From NCBI RefSeq assembly GCF_001424265.1, contig NZ_LMOV01000029.1:29499-93498 (forward strand): 64,000 bases of DNA, given 5' to 3'. Source of the DNA: Acidovorax sp. Leaf160 (lineage in GTDB: Bacteria; Pseudomonadota; Gammaproteobacteria; Burkholderiales; Burkholderiaceae_C). A program made the position numbers and the translations under genes. The notes beneath the pieces were generated by a model. The model made no database searches, was not told the DNA's origin, and saw nothing but the letters and a program-made list of their open reading frames with translations. Positions 43,341-50,527 of this stretch are shown here, piece after piece. Position 1 is the stretch's first letter; every line of letters begins with the position of its first letter.

Positions 43341-44831
43341 ATGACACGCACCGACTCCGCCCCCGGCCTGCCCGCTCTCGAACAACGCCTGCGGCATGAC
43401 CTGCTGATGCTCAACTGGCGCGCCAGGGCCTGGCTGCCGCAACGCAGCCATGCCGGGCAGCCGGTGATCGACGTGCTCATCATCGGTGCCGGCCAGGCGG
43501 GCCTGGCCGCCAGCATGGCGCTGGCGCAGCAGGGCATTCGCTCGGTGCTGCTCGACCGCGCGCCGCCCGATCACGAAGGCCCCTGGGCCACCACCGCGCG
43601 CATGGAAACGCTGCGCTCGCCCAAGGAGCTCACGGGCCCCGCGCTCGGCGTGCCCTCGCTCACCTTCCGCGCCTGGTTCGAGGCGCAGTTCGGCGGCGAG
43701 GCCTGGGCCGCGCTCGACAAGATTCCGCGCCTGCAGTGGATGGATTACCTGCGCTGGTATCGCCGCGTGACCGAGGCCGACGTCCGCAACGGGCATGTCG
43801 TCACCGCCGTGCGCCCCCGCAGCGACGGCCTGGTCGAGGTCGAGGTGGATGCTGCCCATGGGCAGGCGCAGGCAGGGGCCCGCACCGCGTGCTGGTTCGC
43901 CCGCCGCGTGGTGCTGGCCACCGGCCGCGACGGGCTGGGCGGCCCGCAGATCCCAGCGTTCATGCAGGGCGTGGAGCGCAGCCGCTGGGCGCACTCCTCC
44001 GACGCGCTGGACTACGCCACGCTGCGCGGCCAGCGCGTGGGCGTGGTGGGCGCCGGCTCGTCCGCCATGGACAGCGCCGCCACCGCGCTGGAATGCGGCG
44101 CCGCCAGCGTGGATCTGCTGGTGCGCCGGCCGGACCTGCCGCGCATCAACAAGTCCAAGGGCTCGGGCGTGCCCGGCCTCACGCACGGCCACCATGCGCT
44201 GCCGCCCGAGTGGAAATGGCGCATTCGCCACTACATCAACACCACGCAGGTGCCCCCGCCGCATGGCAGCACGCTGCGGGTATCGCGCCACCCGAACGCG
44301 TTCTTCCACCTCGGCTGCCCGGTGGAGCGGGTGGAGGCCGTGGGCGACGCCTTGCACGTCCACACCCCCCGCGGCACCTTCGCGCTCGACTTCCTCATCG
44401 TCTCCACCGGCTTCGCCATCGACTGGTCGCAAAAGCCCGAATACGCGCCGTTCGCAGCCCATGTGCGCACCTGGGGCGACCGCTTCCGGCCGCCTCCGGG
44501 CGATGCGGACCAGGAACTGGCCGATTCGCCCGACCTCGGCCCGGTGTTCGAATTCCAGCAACGCACGCCCGGCGGCTGCCCGGGCCTGGAGCGCATCCAC
44601 TGCTTCTGCTACCCGGCCGCGCTGTCGCACGGCACCGTGTCGGGCGACATTCCCGCCATCAGCGACGGCGCACGGCGGCTTGCCACGGGCCTGGCCGGGC
44701 TCTTCTACGTCGAAGACGTGGAACACCACTTCCAGGTGCTGCAGGACTATGCCGAGCCGGAGTTGCTGGGCGACGAATGGACGCCGGCGGACACGGCCCT
44801 GCGGGTGCTCGCCGACCGATGCCTTGACTGA
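43341..44831 (+). CDS. FAD/NAD(P)-binding oxidoreductase (flavin monooxygenase-like)
   Basis: The 496-residue protein has two dinucleotide-binding motifs: IIGAGQAGLAASMAL at about residue 45 for FAD and GVVGAGSSAMDSAATAL at about 233 for NAD(P)H. It also has VLATGRDG and VSTGFAIDW. The arrangement matches flavin-containing monooxygenases and their relatives. It lies between a Bug protein and a CMD-AhpD fusion protein; related flavin enzymes often occur beside proteins of the Avi_7170/Avi_7169 families. It could oxidise a substrate whose product or peroxide by-product is handled by the next enzyme. The substrate is unknown. Confidence 0.88.
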   Translation: MTRTDSAPGLPALEQRLRHDLLMLNWRARAWLPQRSHAGQPVIDVLIIGAGQAGLAASMALAQQGIRSVLLDRAPPDHEGPWATTARMETLRSPKELTGPALGVPSLTFRAWFEAQFGGEAWAALDKIPRLQWMDYLRWYRRVTEADVRNGHVVTAVRPRSDGLVEVEVDAAHGQAQAGARTACWFARRVVLATGRDGLGGPQIPAFMQGVERSRWAHSSDALDYATLRGQRVGVVGAGSSAMDSAATALECGAASVDLLVRRPDLPRINKSKGSGVPGLTHGHHALPPEWKWRIRHYINTTQVPPPHGSTLRVSRHPNAFFHLGCPVERVEAVGDALHVHTPRGTFALDFLIVSTGFAIDWSQKPEYAPFAAHVRTWGDRFRPPPGDADQELADSPDLGPVFEFQQRTPGGCPGLERIHCFCYPAALSHGTVSGDIPAISDGARRLATGLAGLFYVEDVEHHFQVLQDYAEPELLGDEWTPADTALRVLADRCLD

Positions 44832-44907
44832 GGCTTTGACTGCCGCCTTTGCCGCGGCCGCCCAGGCACTGCCGGCGACCGCCCTCCCCTTCCCAGAAAG
44901 CCTTGCC

Positions 44908-46089
44908 ATGACCACCGCCCCCCTGCCCGCCGACACCATCGACCAGATCGCCCAGCTCGCACCCGGCAGCGCCGCGCACGGCGTGCGCCACCAGCGCGAG
45001 AAGGTCGCCACCGCCACGCAGGCCTGCGAAGCAGCGCTTTTCGGGCCGGAGCTGCCCGGCAGCCTGACCCAGGCCGAGCGCCTGGCGGTGGCGCACGACA
45101 TCGCCCGGGTGAGCGGCCTGCCCTCGCTGGTCGCGCACTACCGCGCGGCGCTGGCACCGCTGCACCCCACGCCCGCCCTGCAGGCGCTGCTGGATGCGCC
45201 CGATGCGGCCATTGCCGATGCGCGCCTGCGGGCCGTCGTGCATTTCGCCCGGACCCTGGCCCTGCACCCCGCGGAAAGCGACCAGGCCGCCCTGCTGGCG
45301 CTGCCTGCCGCCGGTCTCTCGGTGCCCGACACCGTGCTGCTGGCGCAACTGATCGGCTTCGTGACCTACCAATTGCGCGTGGTGGCCGGGGTGCGCGCGC
45401 TGGCAGCGCTGGCGGAAGCCGGCCCTGCCCCTGCGCCCGCCGCAGCGCCCCAGCCGGCCGATGCCGCGCCTTTCGTCCACCCTGCGAACCTGCCCGCACC
45501 GGGCGAGCCGCTGCGTGTGAACGGCTACACCAGCCAAACGCTGGACTGGAAAGCCTGGCTGCCGGTGCTGGACCCGGCGGCTGCCACGCAAGAGCAGAAC
45601 GCCGTGCTCGACCTGAGCCACCCCAAGGCGCGCACGTCGGACTTCTACCTGCTGCTGGCGCACCAGCCCCGCGTGCTGTCGGAACGCTCGCAGGCCTTCA
45701 ACGCCATCATGTACGCGCCCGGGGGCCTGGCCCGTGCCGAGCGCGAGGTCGCCAGCACCGTGGTGTCGCGGGTCAACGGCTGCGTGTACTGCGCGTCCGT
45801 GCATGCCCAGCGCTTCGAGCAACTGGCCAAGCGCAACGACGTGATGGCGCAGATCTTCACCGACCCCGACAGCGCCGGCACCCAGCCGCGCGAGCGGGCC
45901 ATCGTGCAGGCCAGCGCCGCACTCACGCGCAGCCCGGGCACGTTCGGCGCGCAGCACCTCCAGCCGCTGCGCGATGCGGGCCTGTCCGACCTGGAGATCC
46001 TGGACGCCCTGCATGCTGCCGCGCTGTTCGCCTGGGCGAATCGGCTGATGCTGAACCTGGGCGAAGCGGTGGTGCCCGCAGCGGGCTGA
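44908..46089 (+). CDS. CMD-AhpD fusion (Avi_7170-like plus Avi_7169-like)
   Basis: The 393-residue protein seems to be a fusion. Residues 1-165 resemble the CMD-domain Avi_7170 family (DTIDQIAQLAPGSAAHGVRHQ; AERLAVAHDIARVSGLP). A Pro/Ala linker follows at 166-190. Residues 190-393 resemble the alkylhydroperoxidase-domain Avi_7169 family, with a redox CxxC at Cys292 and Cys295 plus His299 (NGCVYCASVHAQRFEQ). The N-terminal half has no CxxC, so only the C-terminal half is likely to be catalytic. The activity is probably peroxidase or decarboxylase-like. The gene starts at the ATG at 44908, 76 bases behind the flavin monooxygenase-like gene. Confidence 0.8.
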   Translation: MTTAPLPADTIDQIAQLAPGSAAHGVRHQREKVATATQACEAALFGPELPGSLTQAERLAVAHDIARVSGLPSLVAHYRAALAPLHPTPALQALLDAPDAAIADARLRAVVHFARTLALHPAESDQAALLALPAAGLSVPDTVLLAQLIGFVTYQLRVVAGVRALAALAEAGPAPAPAAAPQPADAAPFVHPANLPAPGEPLRVNGYTSQTLDWKAWLPVLDPAAATQEQNAVLDLSHPKARTSDFYLLLAHQPRVLSERSQAFNAIMYAPGGLARAEREVASTVVSRVNGCVYCASVHAQRFEQLAKRNDVMAQIFTDPDSAGTQPRERAIVQASAALTRSPGTFGAQHLQPLRDAGLSDLEILDALHAAALFAWANRLMLNLGEAVVPAAG

Positions 46090-46153
46090 AGAACGGGCTT
46101 CCGGGTGGGCCAGGGGGCGCCCCATCCGTTTTCACGGCAGGGCCGCCGCAGCG

Positions 46154-47449
46154 TCAACGCTGGCTGTCGATGGCCTCGTCCAGAAACACCGTCAGCACGC
46201 CGGTGTAGCCATACAGGCGGTGGTGCGCGATCTCGCCGGCCGCGAAGAAACCCACCAGCGGCACGTCGCCCAGCGCATGGCGCACGATCTGCAGTTCCGC
46301 GCTCGGGGCGCCGAAATGCGGCCCGCCCCGGCCCGAGCAACTGACATAGACGGCGCCCAGGATCTGCCGCTGGGGCGCCACGCCACCGGCCAGGGCCTCG
46401 CCCTCCTGCGGCTCGGGCGACAGCTCCTCGCGGATCTCGGCGCAGATGCGCATCAGGTCGGCGCGCGCGGCCTGCACGTTGCGCTGGCAGAAGGCCAGGC
46501 GCATGCCGGTCTCGACCCGGTCGGCCAGGGCCACGCCGCGCCGTGTGGCGTCCAGGCCGACGATGTGGCGCACACGCACCTCGGTGCCGAAATGGCCGGT
46601 GCGGCCCTGCGGCTGCGTGCCGGCATCGACCAGTCCGGCCAGCGTGGCGCGCACCGAGCGCAGCGCGGGCTGCGGGTCGCCGTCCAGCGACACCTGGAGC
46701 GTATCGAGCAGTACGTCGAGCGCGGGCCGGTGGTCCAGCTGCAGCGCGACGTTGTCGTGCGCGGCCGTCACCGTCATCAGCGGCCCGATGGGCTGGCAGC
46801 CCTGGGTGACGCGCGAGAGCAGCGGCACGCCCGCGCCGAACGCCACGCCGGAGAGCCCGCCGTCGAACACGCCGTCCGCCGCTCCCTGGCCCGGCAGGCG
46901 GCCCGCGCCGCCCACGGCGAATTGCACGCTGGCCGCCCGGCTCGCCGCCAGTCCGCCGAAGAGGTAGCCGGTCGCCGTGCGCTCGGCCACCTCGTCGATC
47001 AGCTCGGCCAGCTCGGGCGTTGCGCCATCGGCATGCACCAGTGCCGTGTGCGCCGCGAAGCCCGCATTGCCGCCGCTGCCGCTGCTGCTGCTGCCGCTTC
47101 CAACACCCTGCGCCAGCGGGGCCACGCCGGAGAACACGCGGTACTGGTCGCCGGGCAGGTCCAGCAGCATGACGGAGAGCGCGGGCTCATCGAAGTATTC
47201 GGCGTTGTTGGCGGCCACGCCCACGCCCACGGTGCCGCTCCAGTCGGTCACTTCCGGCAGTTCGCCGACCAGGAAAGCCAGCAGCTCGGACGCCTCCGCC
47301 GCATAGTGGTCGGTGATGTAGAGCAGGCCGAGCCGGGGAGCCGAGGCGTACTGCGGCTGCGCCATCTGCGCGCGCAACTGGGCCAGCACCAGCGCGGCGG
47401 CCATGCGCCATTGGGGATGGGTGGCGTGCCCGTGGGGAAAGAGAGGCAT
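46154..47449 (-). CDS. FIST-domain sensor protein
   Basis: The 431-residue protein has an N-terminal FIST domain (GLLYITDHYAAEASELLAFL ... DWSGTVGVGVAANNAEYFDE) and a C-terminal FIST_C domain (GAVYVSCSGRGG near Cys, ...PLVGFFAAGEIAHHRLYGYT). FIST proteins are putative small-ligand sensors often coupled to signalling domains; here the sensor is free-standing. A Gly/Ser insertion (GSGSSSSGSGG) encoded by a CTG/CCG-rich tract interrupts the N-terminal domain. The start at MPLFPHG is the only reasonable one. It is convergent with the CMD-AhpD gene and follows phaM in the same direction, with no clear operon link. Confidence 0.85.
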   Translation of the reverse strand: MPLFPHGHATHPQWRMAAALVLAQLRAQMAQPQYASAPRLGLLYITDHYAAEASELLAFLVGELPEVTDWSGTVGVGVAANNAEYFDEPALSVMLLDLPGDQYRVFSGVAPLAQGVGSGSSSSGSGGNAGFAAHTALVHADGATPELAELIDEVAERTATGYLFGGLAASRAASVQFAVGGAGRLPGQGAADGVFDGGLSGVAFGAGVPLLSRVTQGCQPIGPLMTVTAAHDNVALQLDHRPALDVLLDTLQVSLDGDPQPALRSVRATLAGLVDAGTQPQGRTGHFGTEVRVRHIVGLDATRRGVALADRVETGMRLAFCQRNVQAARADLMRICAEIREELSPEPQEGEALAGGVAPQRQILGAVYVSCSGRGGPHFGAPSAELQIVRHALGDVPLVGFFAAGEIAHHRLYGYTGVLTVFLDEAIDSQR

Positions 47450-47637
47450 GGTGTCGAGAATCCGGGAAGAGCCGGCCCGCCGCTGGCGGTGCCGGGGAAT
47501 GCGAGGGGGCGGCGCCGCGGGCCTGCTGTGTCCGCCATGGCCCGCGACAAGCACGGGGGGGCGCCCATCGATGCGGCGGCCGTGAGGGTGATATTGGCAC
47601 CGCCCCCGCCGCCCCGCGGGCGTCGGCGCCCGCCCTG

Positions 47638-48672
47638 TCAGCGCGCCGGCCGGGACCGCGCAGTACGCGGTGATGGTGCGGGCGCCTTCGCACCGGCCGA
47701 TGCCTTCTTCGACGCCGGTCCCGACGCCTTGGCAGCGGCCTTGGCTGCAGGCTTCTTCACGCCGCCTGCTGCCGCACCTGGAGCCGACTTCGCTGCGGCA
47801 GCTTTCGGCTTCGCGGCTCCGCCATCGGCCCGGGCGCTGCGTCCGGACGCGGGCTTGCCGGCAGCAGCCTTGGCGCTGGCGGACCTGCCGGTCGATGCCT
47901 TGCGGGCCACGTCCTGCATCCCTTGCATGCCCTGCGCCGCCAGCTGCGAGGCCACGCCGGTCGCCGTCTTCACGGCCTCGGTCGCCATGGTGCGGGTTGC
48001 GTCGAGCGCGCTCTGGTGCTGCGCGACGTCCTGCATCGCATGGGCCGCGATCTGCTGGAACTGCGTGCTGAGCGCGGTCCACCATTGCATGGGATCGATC
48101 ACGCCCGGCGCGGCGGCGGGGCCGCCGGATGCGGCGTCGTCGCCAGCGGCGCCACGGGCCGTCGCCGCCTCGCCTGCGCCTTGGTCGGCTGGCGTCTCGG
48201 CGCCTGCGTCCGCCGCATCGCGCCCTGCCGGCTGGTCGCGCGCCGGCGTGTCTTGCGCACCGGCACCCGCGGTGCGATGACTTCCGAAGAACGAAGACGT
48301 CGACGAAGACGGTGACGAAGGCGACGACGGAGACGTGGACGACGCGGCAGCGGGCGCGGGTTCGGAGGTTCTGGGCGCGAAGGCGCTGGCCAGATCGCCC
48401 ATGGCGACGTTCATGCCCTTGAGCGTGGCCAGCGTCATCTTCTGCACTTCCAGCGCCTGCACGGTGGCCGTCAGCGCGCGCGAGTTCTGGTCCAGCCAGA
48501 ACTGCACGGCCTTCAGTTCCTCGATGCGCTTTTCCAGTTCTTCCTCGCTCACCGTGGGCGCCACCCAGCCCGGCATGCCGGGCACGCTGGCCGCTGAGTT
48601 CTTCGCCAGGTTCTGCAGGAAATCGAAGCCCGGCACGAAGCGGCCGAAGCCGAAGGGAGAGTTGTCGCTCAT
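47638..48672 (-). CDS. phaM: PhaM-type PHA granule regulator
   Basis: The 344-residue protein starts FGFGRFVPGFDFLQNLAKN and continues with GWVAPTVSEEELEKRIEELK, FWLDQNSRALTATVQALEVQ and KMTLATLKGMNVAMGDLA, which match the PhaM N-terminal half. The centre is a long Ser/Pro/Ala-rich linker, followed by a helical segment (WWTALSTQFQQIAAHAMQDV). The tail is a Lys/Ala-rich region with AKPKAAAAKSAP and AKAAAKASG repeats that bind DNA. PhaM activates PHA synthase and ties storage granules to the nucleoid. It is longer than Ralstonia PhaM because of the linker. It is divergent from the histone-like gene at 48940. Confidence 0.88.
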   Translation of the reverse strand: MSDNSPFGFGRFVPGFDFLQNLAKNSAASVPGMPGWVAPTVSEEELEKRIEELKAVQFWLDQNSRALTATVQALEVQKMTLATLKGMNVAMGDLASAFAPRTSEPAPAAASSTSPSSPSSPSSSTSSFFGSHRTAGAGAQDTPARDQPAGRDAADAGAETPADQGAGEAATARGAAGDDAASGGPAAAPGVIDPMQWWTALSTQFQQIAAHAMQDVAQHQSALDATRTMATEAVKTATGVASQLAAQGMQGMQDVARKASTGRSASAKAAAGKPASGRSARADGGAAKPKAAAAKSAPGAAAGGVKKPAAKAAAKASGPASKKASAGAKAPAPSPRTARSRPAR

Positions 48673-48939
48673 GGTCGTTCCTTCGCGGGATGTCTGTCTC
48701 TTGGGGGGTGGCGTGGGGCCGGCCGTGCCGCGCTCCGCGTGGCCGCAGCTTAACGCCAACCGCGTGGCGATCAAGCCCCTGCCACGGCGCTGTGCGGGGC
48801 TTGCAAACCACGATGCCGTGCGGCCTGCCGGCCCATTTGACCCGTCTGCGCCACGCCCTGCGCGACAAACGCCCTAGAATCCGGCGACCAGCCTCGCTGG
48901 AATGTCGTGTTCACTTCCATCAAGAGATAAATCAACACC

Positions 48940-49497
48940 ATGGCAACTGCAAAGAAAACCACCCAAGCCGCCACCAAGGCCGCGCCCGCCGCAGCCAAGA
49001 AGGCCGCTGCACCTGCAACGAAGAAGACTGCGGCTCCTGCGGCCAAGAAGGCCGCCGCACCTGCTGCGAAGAAGGCTGCAGCGCCTGCTGCGAAGAAGGC
49101 CGCCGTGCCCGCGAAGAAGGCCGCTGCACCCGCCAAGAAGGCAGCAGCAGCTCCTGCCGCCAAGGCCGCGCCAGCTGCCCTGAAGCCCGTCAAGGAAGCC
49201 TTCAGCAAGACCTCCCTGGTGGCCCACCTGGCCGCACAGGCCGGTGTCGAACCCAAGGTCGCCAAGGCCGTGCTGACGGCTCTGGAGAGCGCCATCCTGG
49301 GCTCCGTGCACAAGAAGGGTTCCGGCGAATTCACGCTGCCCGGCCTGATGAAGATCGGCCTGCAGCAGATCCCCGCCAAAAAGAAGCGCTTCGGCAAGGA
49401 CCCGTTCACGGGCCAGGAACGCTGGTTCCCCGCCAAGCCCGCATCGGTCAAGATCAAGACCCGCGCGCTGAAGAAGCTCAAGGACGCGACGATCTGA
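48940..49497 (+). CDS. Histone-like HU protein with N-terminal AAPAKK repeat tail
   Basis: The 185-residue protein has an N-terminal tail of about 80 residues made of APAAKKA repeats (lysine-rich, histone H1-like). An HU/IHF-type domain follows at about 85-185 (FSKTSLVAHLAAQAGVEPKV, SGEFTLPGLMKIGLQQIPAK, KKRFGKDPFTGQERWFPAKP). It probably binds and compacts DNA, with the tail giving non-specific affinity. Such tail-HU fusions are typical of Burkholderiales. The gene ends with an intrinsic terminator. The repeat region may vary in length. It is divergent from phaM, which has a similar lysine/alanine-rich tail. Confidence 0.9.
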   Translation: MATAKKTTQAATKAAPAAAKKAAAPATKKTAAPAAKKAAAPAAKKAAAPAAKKAAVPAKKAAAPAKKAAAAPAAKAAPAALKPVKEAFSKTSLVAHLAAQAGVEPKVAKAVLTALESAILGSVHKKGSGEFTLPGLMKIGLQQIPAKKKRFGKDPFTGQERWFPAKPASVKIKTRALKKLKDATI

Positions 49498-49578
49498 TGC
49501 ATTGACCCATCGATCGACCCGCTCGATCGATGGACCGCCGGCCGCCGCGCTGCGTTGCGGCAGCGGGCAGCACCCAGC

Positions 49579-49607
49579 AAAAAGCCGGCTCACGCCGGCT
49601 TTTTTTC
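49579..49607 (+). terminator. Intrinsic terminator between histone-like gene and phosphatase
   Basis: AAAAAGCCGGC, a short CTCAC loop-side segment and GCCGGCTTTTTTT form a GC-rich stem flanked by A and T runs. It is the clearest rho-independent terminator in the window. The A-tract on the left allows bidirectional use for the convergent phosphatase gene that ends at 49624. Confidence 0.9.
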
Positions 49608-49623
49608 GTCTGCACAGCGGCCC

Positions 49624-50388
49624 TCATCCGCGCGGCTCGGGCGCTCGCGGCTCCAGGTAGAGGGTGGCCAGCCGCGCGCGCTGCGCGGGGCCCACGCCCA
49701 GCTCCTGCTCCAGGTAGCGATCGAGGCCGCCGTGGTCGCTCTCAACGGCTTCCAGCGCCGCGTGCAAAAACTCTTCCTGCACCCGCCAGAGCACGCCCAG
49801 CACGGCTTCCGGGGCCGTGCCGGCGAACTGCGCGGGCCGCTGGTAGAGGCCGTTGGTGAGTAGGTAGTCGTCCATCACCACATGGCGCGGAACGCCCAGC
49901 GCCAGCAGAATCAGCGCGGCGGCAAAGCCCGTGCGGTCCTTCCCTGCGGTGCAGTGGAAGACCAGCGGCGCATCGCTGGCCAGCAGGTGCTCGAACAGCG
50001 CCCTGAACTGCGGTGCGTTGACCGAGACGAAGTCGCGGTACGTGTCCTGCATCAGTTGCACGGCGATGGCGGGGGTCAGCTCCTCGCCGGCCATGGCCAT
50101 GTCCTTGGCGCGCTGCACCACGGTGGGCTCGATGGAGAGCGCGTGGTAGGCCACATCGGGGATGGCGTAGGCCAGCGACGCACGTTCGGCCGCGCCGCGG
50201 AAGTCGATCACCCGCGACAGCTGCAGGCCGGCCAGCACCTCGGCGTCCTGCGGCGTCAGCGACGCCAGGTGGTCGGAGCGGAACAGCCGGCGCCAGCGCA
50301 CGCTGCGGCCATCGGCCGTGGCATAGCCGCCCAGGTCGCGGAAATTGGTGGCGCCCGACAGGGGCAGGGATCGTGTGAACGCTTGCAT
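49624..50388 (-). CDS. Tyrosine phosphatase family protein (PTP, HCxxGxxR)
   Basis: The 254-residue protein has the features of the bacterial protein tyrosine/serine phosphatase family: NFRDLGGYATADGRSVRWRR, SRVIDFRGAAER and the active-site loop VFHCTAGKDRTGFAAALILL (nucleophilic Cys and the phosphate-binding Arg). Members dephosphorylate phosphotyrosine, phospholipids or inositides. The start at MQAFTRSLPLS (ATG 50388) fits the family. It is divergent from the EF-hand protein gene and convergent with the histone-like gene. The substrate is unknown. Confidence 0.9.
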   Translation of the reverse strand: MQAFTRSLPLSGATNFRDLGGYATADGRSVRWRRLFRSDHLASLTPQDAEVLAGLQLSRVIDFRGAAERASLAYAIPDVAYHALSIEPTVVQRAKDMAMAGEELTPAIAVQLMQDTYRDFVSVNAPQFRALFEHLLASDAPLVFHCTAGKDRTGFAAALILLALGVPRHVVMDDYLLTNGLYQRPAQFAGTAPEAVLGVLWRVQEEFLHAALEAVESDHGGLDRYLEQELGVGPAQRARLATLYLEPRAPEPRG

Positions 50389-50527
50389 GCCGGCACTGTA
50401 GCGAATGCGTGTGACGGCTCCAAGCACCTGCGCGCCAGCCGTCGGCACACGCGCCATCGCCCTACAGCCCGGCGGGCAGCTCGCCTTGACACTCGACCGC
50501 TCTGACCGCTTGCCCGCCATCCGTCCG

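Noticed and set aside
47040-47110. CTG/CCG microsatellite as a non-coding repeat
   Set aside because: It lies in frame inside the FIST gene and encodes a Gly/Ser loop.
48950-49170. Repetitive array in the histone-like gene resembling direct repeats
   Set aside because: The units are in frame and encode APAAKKA repeats of a known protein type. There are no spacers, so it is not a CRISPR array.
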